Program-made: the position numbers and the translations under genes
Notes under the pieces: model-generated
The model's input: only the letters and a program-made list of their open reading frames with translations
Told to the model about the DNA's origin: nothing
The model's database searches: none
NCBI RefSeq assembly: GCF_000017505.1
Contig: NC_009675.1
Coordinates: forward strand, 248,001 to 312,000
Direction of reading: 5' to 3'
Source of the DNA: Anaeromyxobacter sp. Fw109-5
Lineage (GTDB): Bacteria; Myxococcota; Myxococcia; Myxococcales; Anaeromyxobacteraceae
DNA length: 64,000 nt
Part shown: one piece after another, positions 8,046 to 16,820 of the stretch
Layout of the letters: every line of letters begins with the position of its first letter
Numbering within the stretch: the stretch's first letter is position 1

Positions 8046-8546
8046 ATGCCCCGCCTCGCGCTCGTCGCCGCCCTCCTGCTCTCCCTCGCACCCTCCGCCC
8101 GCGCCGGGACGCCGGCGCCTGCCGGACGCGCCGCCGCCGCCGTCGAGCTCGCGCGCTTCGCGCTCCCGAGGGCGACCTGGGATCAGACGCTGGCGGCGGT
8201 GCTGGGTCAGATCGAGCAGCAGGCGGCGAGCGGAGGCTCCGCGCTCCCCGCCGGCTTCTCGGAGGCGCTGCGGGAGGAGCTCGGGCAGCTGTTCTCGTAC
8301 GAGGAGATCCTCGACCTGCAGGCCGGCCTGCTCGCGAAGCACTACACCGAGGCGGAGATGCAGCAGCTCGTCGCCTTCTACCGGACCCCGCTCGGACAGA
8401 AGACGATCCGGATCATGCCCGAGGTGGCGGCGGACGCGATGGGGCAGGTCCAGGTGCTCATGGGGCAGCGCGTGCCCGCCATGATGGAGCGGCTCCAGAG
8501 GCGCTTCGGACCGGAGGCGGCGAAGGCGAAGGCCGGCGCGAAGTGA
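8046..8546 (+). CDS. Secreted DUF2059 domain protein
   Basis: A 166-residue protein with a cleavable signal (MPRLALVAALLLSLAPSARA, likely cut after ARA) and a DUF2059 domain over about residues 85-150. The diagnostic stretch is YTEAEMQQLVAFYRTPLGQK followed by a helix with MPEVAADAMGQVQ, as in the family's F-x-sp-x-G-x-K block. The function of DUF2059 is unknown; proteins are periplasmic and all-helical. A GGAG motif is 7 bases upstream of the ATG. Confidence 0.85.
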   Translation: MPRLALVAALLLSLAPSARAGTPAPAGRAAAAVELARFALPRATWDQTLAAVLGQIEQQAASGGSALPAGFSEALREELGQLFSYEEILDLQAGLLAKHYTEAEMQQLVAFYRTPLGQKTIRIMPEVAADAMGQVQVLMGQRVPAMMERLQRRFGPEAAKAKAGAK

Positions 8547-8577
8547 GCGGCCGGTGCAGGGGCCGGGCCTGATGGGG

Positions 8578-8583
8578 TAGGCT
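8578..8583 (+). promoter_or_regulatory. Candidate -10 box TAGGCT for proBA
   Basis: TAGGCT ends 9 bases before the proB ATG, and the intervening bases are C-rich with no Shine-Dalgarno sequence, so the proB message would be leaderless or nearly so. Confidence 0.4.
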
Positions 8584-8592
8584 CTCGCCCCC

Positions 8593-9726
8593 ATGCGCAG
8601 CGCCCTCTCCCGCACGAAACGGCTCGTCGTCAAGGTCGGCACCGGCACGCTGACCGACCCGAGCGGCCGGTTCGACCGGGCGAACTGCGCCCGGCTCGGC
8701 GCGGAGCTCGCCGAGCTCGCGCGGCGCCGCCGGGTCGTGCTCGTCTCCTCGGGCGCGGTCGCGCTCGGGGCCGAGCGGCTCGGGCTCGCCCGCTCCCGTG
8801 GCAAGCCCTGGGACATCCCCACCAAGCAGGCCTGCGCCGCCGTCGGCCAGCCGCACCTCATGGCCGCCTGGGGCGACGCGCTCGGCGCGCACGGCGTCAC
8901 CGTCGCCCAGGTGCTGCTCACCGCGGACGACCTGGCGTCGCGCAAGCGGTTCCTCAACGCGCGGCGCACCTTCGACAAGCTCCTCGAGGCGGGCGTCGTG
9001 CCGGTCGTGAACGAGAACGACACCGTCGCCGTGGACGAGATCAAGGTCGGGGACAACGACACGCTCGCCGGGCTGGTGGCGGGCTGCGTCGAGGCCGAGC
9101 TCGTCGCGATGCTCACCGACGTGGAGGGGCTCTACGATCGGAACCCGTCGGAGCCGGGCGCCAGCCTCCTGCACGACGTGCCGCGGGTGACCGGCGAGAT
9201 CGAGCGCATCGCGGGCGGCGCCGGCAGCGAGCGGAGCGTCGGCGGGATGGCCACCAAGGTGAAGGCGGCGCGCCGCCTCGGCGCGCAGGGCGTCACGACC
9301 GCCCTCCTCTCCGGCCGCCGGCCCCGGGCGCTCGCGGCGCTCCTCGCGGGCGACCGGGTGGGGACGGTCTTCGCGCGGGGGGCGGCCCGGCTCACCTCTC
9401 GCAAGGGCTGGCTCGCCGCGGCCGCCAAGGGGAAGGGCGTCATCGTGGTGGATCCCGGCGCGCGGCGGGCGCTGACCGAGCAGGGGCGGTCGCTGCTCCC
9501 CTCCGGGGTCAGGGCGGTCGAGGGCCACTTCGGCGTGGGGGATCCGGTGGACATCGCGGTGGACCCCGCGAGGCCGTTCGCGCGCGGGCTCGCCGGCTAC
9601 GGCGCCGACGAGGTCCGCCGCATCGCCGGGCTGAAGACGGGCGAGATCGAGCGGGCGCTCGGGTATAAGTACCTCGACGAGATCGTCCACCGGGACGATC
9701 TCGTCGTCCTCGAAGCCCGGGAATGA
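8593..9726 (+). CDS. proB: Glutamate 5-kinase
   Basis: ProB phosphorylates glutamate to gamma-glutamyl phosphate, the first step of proline synthesis in the cytoplasm. The 377-residue protein has the amino-acid kinase domain (about 1-265): [21 protein letters not shown], the [19 protein letters not shown] block that binds glutamate and metal, and [12 protein letters not shown]-terminal PUA domain (about 285-365) starts at GVIVVDPGA. Full family length. Its stop overlaps the proA start (ATGA), so the two genes are translationally coupled. Feedback inhibition by proline is expected for PUA-containing ProB. Confidence 0.97.
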   Translation: MRSALSRTKRLVVKVGTGTLTDPSGRFDRANCARLGAELAELARRRRVVLVSSGAVALGAERLGLARSRGKPWDIPTKQACAAVGQPHLMAAWGDALGAHGVTVAQVLLTADDLASRKRFLNARRTFDKLLEAGVVPVVNENDTVAVDEIKVGDNDTLAGLVAGCVEAELVAMLTDVEGLYDRNPSEPGASLLHDVPRVTGEIERIAGGAGSERSVGGMATKVKAARRLGAQGVTTALLSGRRPRALAALLAGDRVGTVFARGAARLTSRKGWLAAAAKGKGVIVVDPGARRALTEQGRSLLPSGVRAVEGHFGVGDPVDIAVDPARPFARGLAGYGADEVRRIAGLKTGEIERALGYKYLDEIVHRDDLVVLEARE

Positions 9727-11018
9727 CGGCCATGAGACAGCCTGCGAGCGAGGGGCTCGCCGCCGAGATGCGGCGGCTGGCGGAGGCGTCGAGCGACGCC
9801 TCGCGGGCGCTCTCGCGCGCCCAGCCGCGCGCCAAGGACGAGGCGCTCCGCGCCGCCGCCGACGCGATCGGCCGCCGGGCGAAGGAGATCCTCGCCGCCA
9901 GCGCCGAGGACGTCGCCGCCGCGCGCGCCGCGGGGCAGTCGGCCGCCTACCTCGACCGGCTCGCGCTCGACCCGAAGCGGCTCGACGGGATCGCCGCGGC
10001 GCTGCGCGAGGTCGCGGCGCTGCCGGATCCGGTGGGCGAGGTGACCGCCACCTGGCGGCGCCCCAACGGCCTCTCCGTGAAGAAGGTGCGCATCCCGCTC
10101 GGCGTCGTGCTGATGGTGTACGAGGCGCGGCCGAACGTGACGGTGGACGCCGCGGCGCTGTGCGTGAAGAGCGGCAACGCCGCCATCCTCCGGCCCGGCT
10201 CCGACGCGCTCCGCTCCTCCCTCGCGCTCGCCGCCGCCTTCGCCGAGGGGCTCGCCGCGGCGGGGCTGCCGGCCGCGAGCGCGCAGGTCGTCCCCACCAG
10301 CGATCGCGAGGCCACCTTCGAGCTGCTCCAGCTCGACGACCTCATCGACCTCGCCATCCCGCGCGGCGGGCCGTCGCTCATCCGCGCCGTGGCGGAGCGG
10401 TCGCGCGTCCCGGTCGTGAAGCACTACCAGGGCGTCTGCCACCTGTTCCTGGACCAGAGCGCGCCGCTCCAGCAGGCCATCGACCTCGCGCTGAACGGCA
10501 AGGTGCAGCGCCCCGCCGTGTGCAACGCGCTCGAGTGCCTCCTCGTGCACCGCGAGGCGGCGGGGCGGCTGCTGCCCGCGGTCGGGCGCGCGCTCGTCGA
10601 CGCGGGGGTCGAGCTCCGCTCGTGCCCGACTTCGACGACCATCCTCGCGAGGGCCGGCGTGCCCGCGGTGACGGCCGCGCCGGACGACTACGGCAAGGAG
10701 TTCTCGGACCTGATCCTGGCGGTGCGCGTGGTCCACGACCTCGACGGCGCGCTCGATCACATCGCCCGCTACGGCTCGCTCCACACGGAGGCGATCCTCA
10801 CGCGGGACCTCGCGAGCGCGCGCCGCTTCGAGCGCGAGGTGACGGCGAGCGCGGTCATGGTGAACGCCTCGACACGGTTCAACGACGGCGGCGAGCTCGG
10901 CCTGGGAGCCGAGATCGGAATCTCGACGACGAAGCTCCACGCGTTCGGCCCGATGGGCCTCGCCGAGCTCACCACCCAGAAGTTCGTGGTGGAGGGCGAC
11001 GGGCAGGTGCGGAGCTAG
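9723..11018 (+). CDS. proA: Gamma-glutamyl phosphate reductase
   Basis: ProA reduces gamma-glutamyl phosphate with NADPH to glutamate semialdehyde, which cyclises to the proline precursor. The 431-residue enzyme is an aldehyde-dehydrogenase fold with family landmarks [37 protein letters not shown], and the catalytic Cys267 in RPAVCNALE. The C-terminal block [23 protein letters not shown] is also typical. It overlaps proB by 4 bases. rsfS follows 8 bases after its stop with GGGGAAAGA as ribosome binding site. Confidence 0.97.
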   Translation: MTAMRQPASEGLAAEMRRLAEASSDASRALSRAQPRAKDEALRAAADAIGRRAKEILAASAEDVAAARAAGQSAAYLDRLALDPKRLDGIAAALREVAALPDPVGEVTATWRRPNGLSVKKVRIPLGVVLMVYEARPNVTVDAAALCVKSGNAAILRPGSDALRSSLALAAAFAEGLAAAGLPAASAQVVPTSDREATFELLQLDDLIDLAIPRGGPSLIRAVAERSRVPVVKHYQGVCHLFLDQSAPLQQAIDLALNGKVQRPAVCNALECLLVHREAAGRLLPAVGRALVDAGVELRSCPTSTTILARAGVPAVTAAPDDYGKEFSDLILAVRVVHDLDGALDHIARYGSLHTEAILTRDLASARRFEREVTASAVMVNASTRFNDGGELGLGAEIGISTTKLHAFGPMGLAELTTQKFVVEGDGQVRS

Positions 11019-11026
11019 GGGAAAGA

Positions 11027-11602
11027 ATGGCGATCAAGAAGAAGGCGACGGCGAAGAAGACGGCGAAGAAGACGAAGCCCCTGAAGAAGACCGCGAGGTC
11101 CCGTCAGGCGCCCGCGCGCGGCGGGAAGGAGCTTGCCCGGCGCCGCGGCCCGGCCCCCGTATCGCAGGCCTTGAAGCGCGTGCCCCGCGCCGCGAAGAAG
11201 CCGGCCGCCTCGGCGGGGGGCCCCGTCTCGGCGGCGCCCGCCGCCGCGCCGCAGCCGGATCACGCCCGCCCGACCGCGCTCGCCATCGCGCACGCCGGCC
11301 TCGACAAGAAGGCCGAGGAGGTCACGGTGCTCGACGTGCGCGGGCTCACGAGCTACGCCGACTACTTCGTGGTCATGACCGCCGACTCCGACCGGCAGGC
11401 CTCGGCCATCGCGGACCACGTCGAGCAGACCATGAAGGCGCAGGGCGTCTCCAAGGTCGGCGTGGAGGGCTACGAGACCGGGCGCTGGATCCTGGTGGAC
11501 TACGGCGACGTGGTCGCCCACGTCATGAACCGCGAGTCGCGCGGCTTCTACGATCTCGAGGGGCTCTGGGCGGACGCGCCGCGGTTCGCCGTGGAGGGGT
11601 AG
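11027..11602 (+). CDS. rsfS: Ribosomal silencing factor RsfS with histone-H1-like N-terminal tail
   Basis: RsfS binds ribosomal protein L14 and blocks joining of the 30S and 50S subunits in slow growth. The RsfS domain fills residues 80-185: KKAEEVTVLDVRGLTSYADY, VMTADSDRQASAIADHVEQ, YETGRWILVDYGDVVAHVM, and REFYDLE-like RGFYDLEGLW. The domain normally makes the whole protein (about 105-120 residues). Here about 80 residues precede it, made almost only of Lys, Ala, Arg and Pro with KKTAKKTKPLKKTA repeats like histone H1 tails. Codon usage is the same in both parts, and the single frame and good Shine-Dalgarno at 11020 support the long start. Linked to proBA. Confidence 0.93.
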   Translation: MAIKKKATAKKTAKKTKPLKKTARSRQAPARGGKELARRRGPAPVSQALKRVPRAAKKPAASAGGPVSAAPAAAPQPDHARPTALAIAHAGLDKKAEEVTVLDVRGLTSYADYFVVMTADSDRQASAIADHVEQTMKAQGVSKVGVEGYETGRWILVDYGDVVAHVMNRESRGFYDLEGLWADAPRFAVEG

Positions 11603-11642
11603 GGCCTCCCTCCCCGGGCGCGAGGCGAGCCGCGCGCCTCCC

Positions 11643-12938
11643 TCAGAACATCGAGTGGCAGCGGTCGCAGGAGACGGACCGCACGTAGGGCTCTCCCCAC
11701 TGCAGAGGGGGATACCCCGCGTTCACCATCGACTGCCTCCCCAGGTGGCAGCCCACGTTCGAGCAGGTGCGGGTGGCGGGATCGTAGCTCGCCTGCTCGA
11801 GCGAGACGGTCAGCACCTCCTTCCCGGTTTCGGTCAGCCGGATCTCGCTGCCGGGCGGCAGCTCCCAGCCGATCATCGAGACGTTGAACGGGCTCACGTA
11901 GTAGGGCGCGATCGGCGCGGTCGTCGCGAGCGCCGGCAGGCCCGTCACGTAGCCGTCCGGCAACGCCGAGCGCCGGTCGAACGCGACGTCCGGCCGGCCG
12001 TTCACGTGGCGCAGCGGCAGCACCGCACCGCCGGCCGCGGGAGCGCGCAGCCCTTCGCCGTGGCAGGTGACGCACTGGGTGCGCGCCCAGCTCGGATGCG
12101 AGAGGCGCGCGGGGTCGCCGCCGTCGAGCGCGTAGTCGCCGCTCGTGTCGAGGTAGTAGAAGCCGCCCGGCGTCGTGTGCGCGGGATCCACGGTCTCGAA
12201 GTGGCAGGTCTGGCAGGTGATGGGCGCCGCCGCGAAGCCCGCGGTCGGGCTGCCGTGGAGCGGGTAGTGGTAGGGGCCCGGCATGCCGGCGTAGTGACCC
12301 CACTCCCAGGCGAGGCTCCCGTCCTCGGCGAGCTGGATATGCGAGTTGGGGGCGGCGCTCGTCGCTCCCGGGCCGGACGACGCATAGCCGGGAGGGTTCC
12401 CGTGACAGCCGCCGCAGCCGAGCGTTCCCGGCGCCGCGGTCCAGGCGGGCGTGGCGCGGTACTCGAGCTGCGCTTCCGGGTGACCCTGCCCGCTCGAGTG
12501 GCAGTAGACCCCGCTGCACGAGCCGGACGCGCTGTCCCAGCCGGCCTGCGGCGTGTTGCGCGCCTTGATGACGTCCCCCGCGACGAGGGGAACCGGTGGC
12601 GTGAGCACGACGTCGGGGAGCCCGTCGTCTCCGAGGTCCGCCTCGTGCGCGGCCTCGTCGACGGGGTGGCAGTGGCCGCAGCCGAACGCGTAGCGCGTCC
12701 CGCCCGTCGCCACGTCCTCGAGGACGCGCAGGTCGCCGTACGCGAGGCCGTCGAGCGCCGCCGGCGCCACGTGCGCGAGGTGCGCGCCGGTCGCGGGAGG
12801 CGCGGCGTGACACGTGTCGCACGGACCGGCCTCCACCCGCTGGCGCCGAGGGAGCGGCGCGCGGGACTCGCATGCAGCGGCGACGAGCAGCGTGACCGCC
12901 GCCGCGCGGAGCGCGACGCCAAGCGTGATGCGCGCCAT
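11643..12938 (-). CDS. Octaheme c-type cytochrome, probable lipoprotein
   Basis: The 431-residue product has a signal with a lipobox-like end (LLVAAAC) and eight haem-binding motifs: six CxxCH (CDTCH, CGHCH, CGGCH, CQTCH, CVTCH, CDRCH) and two with four intervening residues, CSGVYCH and CSNVGCH. The mix of CxxCH and CxxxxCH is typical of the Geobacter-type family of outer-surface or periplasmic cytochromes used in metal respiration. GGGAGGG lies 5 bases before the ATG at 12938. The gene stands alone and is convergent with rsfS. Its redox partner is unknown; no porin or outer-membrane conduit gene is adjacent. Confidence 0.88.
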   Translation of the reverse strand: MARITLGVALRAAAVTLLVAAACESRAPLPRRQRVEAGPCDTCHAAPPATGAHLAHVAPAALDGLAYGDLRVLEDVATGGTRYAFGCGHCHPVDEAAHEADLGDDGLPDVVLTPPVPLVAGDVIKARNTPQAGWDSASGSCSGVYCHSSGQGHPEAQLEYRATPAWTAAPGTLGCGGCHGNPPGYASSGPGATSAAPNSHIQLAEDGSLAWEWGHYAGMPGPYHYPLHGSPTAGFAAAPITCQTCHFETVDPAHTTPGGFYYLDTSGDYALDGGDPARLSHPSWARTQCVTCHGEGLRAPAAGGAVLPLRHVNGRPDVAFDRRSALPDGYVTGLPALATTAPIAPYYVSPFNVSMIGWELPPGSEIRLTETGKEVLTVSLEQASYDPATRTCSNVGCHLGRQSMVNAGYPPLQWGEPYVRSVSCDRCHSMF

Positions 12939-13066
12939 CGAAACCCTCCCGGTGCAGCCCCCGGACGGGATTCTCGGGCAACCACGCCAGCCGCGCCAGT
13001 TCTCGGGGAGGCGGCCCTCGCCGTCTCGGCGCGCCACCTGTACGAGATCGCGCTCACGCTCGTGCA

Positions 13067-13966
13067 TCAGGCGCCGCCGTCGGAGGTGCGCGGGGCGTCG
13101 CGCGTGGCGAGCGCGGCGGCGGCGAGCACCATCGCGCCGCCGAGCGCGAGGTGCCAGCCGAGGGACTCGCCGAGCAGGAGCGCGCCCAGCGACACCGCGA
13201 CCGTCGTATCGAGGAGCGGCAGCGCGCCGATGGCGGCGATGGGGACGCGCGGCACGAGCCAGTAGAGGCCGATGTAGGTGAGGGCCGTCCCGAAGACGGC
13301 GAGGTAGGCGAGCGCGGCGAGCGCGGCGGGCACGTACGCGGCCGGGCGTCCCGACTCGAAGACGAGCGCGGCGACGAGGAGCACGACGGCGCCCACGAAG
13401 GTCTGGCCCGCGGTCATGGCGAGCGGCGTGACGGCGACGAGGTGGCGGCGCACGAGCACGTTCGCGATCGCCACGACGATCGAGGCCGAGACGATGAGGG
13501 CGCTGCCGAGCGCCAGCTCGCCCGAGCCCTCGAGCGAGCCGAGGTGTGGCCACTGCAGCACCGCGATGCCCGCCACGCCGAGCGCCGCGGAGGCGAGCTT
13601 CGCCGGGGTGAGCCGCTCTCCGGGGAGGAACACCCGGGCGAGCAGCGAGATCCAGACGGGGAAGCTCGCGAAGAGCAGCGCGGCGAGGCCGGAGGGCACC
13701 CACTGCTGCGCGACGAACATGAGCCCGTAAGGGATGGCGATCTGGAACAGCCCGACGACCGCGACGCGCGGCCCCACCTCGCCCGCGAGCACGCGCCAGG
13801 CGCCGCCGCGGAGCGCGAAGGGCGCGAGGATCGCCGCCGCGAGCGCCATGCGGATCCCGGCGAAGCGCAGGGGCGGGAGGTGCTCGAGGCCGATCCGGAT
13901 GACGGCCCAGGTCGAGCCCCACAGGAAGGCGATGGCGACGTAGACGAGGACGATGCGAGCGCGCAC
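13067..13966 (-). CDS. EamA/DMT-family transporter
   Basis: A 299-residue inner-membrane protein with ten hydrophobic segments arranged as two EamA repeats. The first repeat starts AFLWGSTWAVIRIGLEHLPP and continues with PLRFAGIRM. The second starts near residue 150, with LGSALIVSASIVVAIANVLV and a later GTALTYIGLYWLVPRVP. Family members export amino acids and other metabolites; substrate unknown. The GTG at 13966 was chosen because the first membrane helix starts there and TAGGAT lies 8 bases upstream; an ATG at 14014 would add 16 charged residues that look non-coding. Confidence 0.88.
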   Translation of the reverse strand: MRARIVLVYVAIAFLWGSTWAVIRIGLEHLPPLRFAGIRMALAAAILAPFALRGGAWRVLAGEVGPRVAVVGLFQIAIPYGLMFVAQQWVPSGLAALLFASFPVWISLLARVFLPGERLTPAKLASAALGVAGIAVLQWPHLGSLEGSGELALGSALIVSASIVVAIANVLVRRHLVAVTPLAMTAGQTFVGAVVLLVAALVFESGRPAAYVPAALAALAYLAVFGTALTYIGLYWLVPRVPIAAIGALPLLDTTVAVSLGALLLGESLGWHLALGGAMVLAAAALATRDAPRTSDGGA

Positions 13967-13974
13967 GGGGGCGC

Positions 13975-13980
13975 ATCCTA
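13975..13980 (-). promoter_or_regulatory. Candidate -10 box TAGGAT for the EamA gene
   Basis: TAGGAT on the minus strand ends 8 bases before the GTG start. The AGGA inside it could also act as a weak ribosome binding site, so the two roles cannot be separated by eye. Confidence 0.35.
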
Positions 13981-14097
13981 ACCGCTCGCCCGGCCGGCGG
14001 CCGGGCGCCGGCACGGCGCGCGCCGCGGCACCAGCGGCGGGCGTGCCGCTCCGCCCACGGGTCCTGTCCCTATCTTTAGAAGCGAAGGGGGTTTCAC

Positions 14098-14796
14098 ATG
14101 ACGCGCGCGCTCTCGCTCTCGCTCGCCGTCGTCGCGGTCGCCGCCTCGGCGTGCGCCACGTCGAGCAAGGAGAATCAGTTCAGGCCGGTCGCCCAGGAGG
14201 ACGTCGGGCGGCTGTCCGCGCAGCAGATGGCGCCCATCAGCGCGGCGCGCCAGGACCTGGCGCGCGCGAACGACGAGCTCGCGCGCGCCAAGCTCCGGAT
14301 GGCGGAGGCGAGCCGCGACCGGGGGCTCTCGGAGGCGGAGAAGACGGCGGTGCAGGCGGATCAGCAGCGCGCTGCGGCGCTGAGCAAGGAAGCCGACGCG
14401 TCGCGCGAGCCCGCGAAGCTCGCGGCGGCTCGGCAGGCCGCGGCAGCGGCGCAGCTGCGTCAGCGGGCCTCGGAGGCGCACCAGGACTACACGGCGAAGA
14501 TCATCGCCGCGCGCGAGGCGGAGGTGCGCGCGGCCGAGGCTCGCGTCGCGGAGATGCAGGCGCGCCTGGATCAGGCGCAGCTCGCCGCGCTGCAGCAGGC
14601 CGGCATCCCGGCGGCGACGAAGTACGACCCGGCGAGCTTCCAGCGCCGGGTGGCCGAGGCGGCGGGAGCGTCTCAGCGGGCGCAGACCGAGCTCGCGCGG
14701 GCCATGGGCGCCGCCCAGCAGTCCGAGAACCAGTGGCGCGCGCTGAGCGAGCAGCTGCGCGTCCCGCAGCAGGGGACGGCGACCGGGGGTCGGTGA
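14098..14796 (+). CDS. Helical coiled-coil lipoprotein of unknown function
   Basis: A 232-residue lipoprotein (signal ending AASAC, Cys19) followed by an Ala/Glu/Arg/Gln-rich chain predicted to be almost entirely alpha-helical, with heptad-like spacing from about residue 45 to 220. It resembles DUF4398-type periplasmic helical lipoproteins, but I cannot identify a specific family. GAAGGGGG precedes the ATG and TATCTT at 14071-14076 is a possible -10. It is divergent from the EamA gene. Confidence 0.72.
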   Translation: MTRALSLSLAVVAVAASACATSSKENQFRPVAQEDVGRLSAQQMAPISAARQDLARANDELARAKLRMAEASRDRGLSEAEKTAVQADQQRAAALSKEADASREPAKLAAARQAAAAAQLRQRASEAHQDYTAKIIAAREAEVRAAEARVAEMQARLDQAQLAALQQAGIPAATKYDPASFQRRVAEAAGASQRAQTELARAMGAAQQSENQWRALSEQLRVPQQGTATGGR

Positions 14797-14949
14797 GCGC
14801 CTGACGGCGCCGGTGCGGCCGCGAACGGGGCGCGGGGCGGCCCGCGGTGCGCGTGGAGCGCTCCGCCGCCACCAGCACACCTTGGGGCGAGCCCTCGCAG
14901 GCGAACCGCCGAGCGTCGCGGCGGTGTAGGCGTGGAGGCGGAGGCGCCC

Positions 14950-16332
14950 ATGCCGCTTTCCGTGTTCGTCGCCCTCGCGCTCTCGGCCGGGGCGCCGTCC
15001 GCGCCCGGCGCGTGCGGCTGCCCGGATCCCGAGACGGCGCCCACAGGGCTACTCTGGCGCGGGGCGGGCCCGCTTCCGCCCGGCGAGCTCGCGCGCCTCG
15101 CCGCGCCCATCGTGTGGTTCTCGCGGGACGAGCCGCTCGTCGTTCCGGGCGCGACGCCGCCGCCCGATCCCCACCCGTGCGACGCGGAGGCCCCGCGCGA
15201 CTCACCCGTCGTGTACTGGTCCCTCGATCGCGTCCAGCTGCGTGGCACCGACCAGCTCGCCCGACCCGTGGAGGAGGACGCGCGCCTCATGGAGCGGGCC
15301 GTGAGCGCGGTGTTCCGCTTCTTCTTCTATTACCGGGAAGACGTCGGGGTCGGTCACCATCCGAACGACATCGAGCTCGTCGACGTCACGGTGAACCTCG
15401 TGCGCGAGTCCGGCTGCTGGGAGGCGCGCGTGCGATCCGTGACCGGGTTCGCGCACGGGGTCGACTGGTACTCGAACGAGCTCGCCGTGCAGCCCGACAC
15501 GCGGCTGCCCATCACCATCCTCGTGGAGGAGGGCAAGCACGCGAGCTGTCCGGACCGGAACGCGGACGGGATCTACACGCCCGGATACGACGTGAACCGC
15601 CGCATCAACGACGCGTGGGGGGTGCGCGACGTGATCGGCTCGGGGTTCCTGCTCTCGAGCGGCTACGCCGCGTCGATGACGAAGCCGCGCACGCCCATCG
15701 AGCGGGTGCTCCCGCCGGAGCCCGGGCCGCCGTGCGCGACGGGGAGGCGCTCGTCCGTGCGCGACCCCGACGCGGCGCTGGGCCGCTACGTGCTCCGGCC
15801 CGCCCGCGAGGTGCCGATCTGCCTCCAGGCGCCGGAGCCTCGCGCGCTCGAAGCCTCCATGCGCCGCAACCACTTCGGCCTCGATCACGAGGCGCCGCAG
15901 CGCTGGTTCGAGCTCGGCGACGCGCTCGAGCAGCCCATCAACGGGACGGAGAGCCTCGTCCCGAGCATCGCGCTCCGCTGGGACGGCGGGCTCGGCTTCG
16001 CAGCGCTCTTCCGCGGCCTCGACCTCCGCGAGCTGTACCTCGTGCCGCGGCTATCGTTCGTGGGCGTGGCCGACGCGCTCGAGCTGCTCGTCACGAACTC
16101 GGCGGCGCGCTTCGCGAGCGGGTACGCGAGCGCCGGGGTGGCGCGCGAGGAGTCCGAGTGGCGCTTCGTCTCGGAGGCGGGCCTCAAGCTCCGCGTCACC
16201 GCGAAGGGCTGGCAGCGCGTCCTCAGTCTCGGCTATCAGTTCGCGGGCCTGCGCGTCGGCGTACGCTCGAGCGGGTTCGACCCGCTGGAGGACCTGCGGT
16301 TCGTCGCGGAGCTGGGGGCGGGAGTATGGTGA
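14950..16332 (+). CDS. Secreted protein of unknown function with a conserved His/Asp/Glu core
   Basis: A 460-residue protein with an N-terminal signal (MPLSVFVALALSAGAPSAPG) and many dispersed Cys residues, so it is probably periplasmic or exported. No family is recognised with confidence. The central part (about 125-225) contains HHPNDIELVDVTV, GVDWYSNELAV, ILVEEGKHASCPD and DRNADGIYTPGYDVN, which resembles the VPS62/DUF946-type core found in some secreted proteins. The Asp/Asn-rich DRNADG loop looks like a calcium site. The C-terminal 130 residues alternate strands with aromatic ends, possibly a beta-barrel or sandwich. ATG 14950 was preferred over 14932 because the signal starts there and GGAGGCGGAGG lies just upstream. 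It overlaps the HepT-like gene start. Confidence 0.7.
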   Translation: MPLSVFVALALSAGAPSAPGACGCPDPETAPTGLLWRGAGPLPPGELARLAAPIVWFSRDEPLVVPGATPPPDPHPCDAEAPRDSPVVYWSLDRVQLRGTDQLARPVEEDARLMERAVSAVFRFFFYYREDVGVGHHPNDIELVDVTVNLVRESGCWEARVRSVTGFAHGVDWYSNELAVQPDTRLPITILVEEGKHASCPDRNADGIYTPGYDVNRRINDAWGVRDVIGSGFLLSSGYAASMTKPRTPIERVLPPEPGPPCATGRRSSVRDPDAALGRYVLRPAREVPICLQAPEPRALEASMRRNHFGLDHEAPQRWFELGDALEQPINGTESLVPSIALRWDGGLGFAALFRGLDLRELYLVPRLSFVGVADALELLVTNSAARFASGYASAGVAREESEWRFVSEAGLKLRVTAKGWQRVLSLGYQFAGLRVGVRSSGFDPLEDLRFVAELGAGVW

Positions 16333-16682
16333 GCCCGATGTCTGCCCGGGACGATCGGGTGCGGCTGAAGCACATGCTGGACGCGTCGCGCGTCGTGGAG
16401 GCGTTCGCCGCGGGCCGCACGCGCGAGGACCTCGATCGAGACCTCCAGCTGACGTTCGCCCTCGCGCGCGCCGTCGAGATCGTCGCGGAGGCGGCGAAGG
16501 ACGTCTCCGAAGAGCGGCGGATGCACCATCCCGGCGTCCCCTGGCGCGCGATCGCCGCGACGCACCACCGGCTCGTGCACGATCCGCTCGCCCTCGACCT
16601 CGACCGGCTCTGGCACATCGTCTCCGTCGACGTGCCGGTCCTCATCCCGCACCTCCGGGACGCGCTCGGCGAGACGCCCTGA
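16326..16682 (+). CDS. Orphan HepT-like (DUF86) protein with degenerate active site
   Basis: A 118-residue all-helical protein of the HepT/DUF86 family. HepT proteins are HEPN ribonuclease toxins normally encoded with the antitoxin MntA, which adenylylates a Tyr in the R-x4-H-x-Y motif. Here the framework is clear (VRLKHMLDASRVVEAF, ARAVEIVAEAAKDVS, PGVPWRAIAATHHRLVHDP). However, the motif reads H80-x4-H85-D-P87: the Arg is His and the Tyr is Pro. No mntA is adjacent. The gene overlaps the stop of the secreted-protein gene; a second in-frame ATG at 16338 is possible. Confidence 0.8.
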   Translation: MVSPMSARDDRVRLKHMLDASRVVEAFAAGRTREDLDRDLQLTFALARAVEIVAEAAKDVSEERRMHHPGVPWRAIAATHHRLVHDPLALDLDRLWHIVSVDVPVLIPHLRDALGETP

Positions 16683-16820
16683 AGGCGGGCGCCGCGGGTC
16701 GCCTCGGCAGGTCTGCGTGACGTGCGGGAGCCGGCGCGCGACGCGGGCTCGTCTTGCGAGAGGTGGGGGAAGGGGATTACTCTCGGTCGAAGCCGAGCGC
16801 GGTGCGGGGACACCTTCGCG

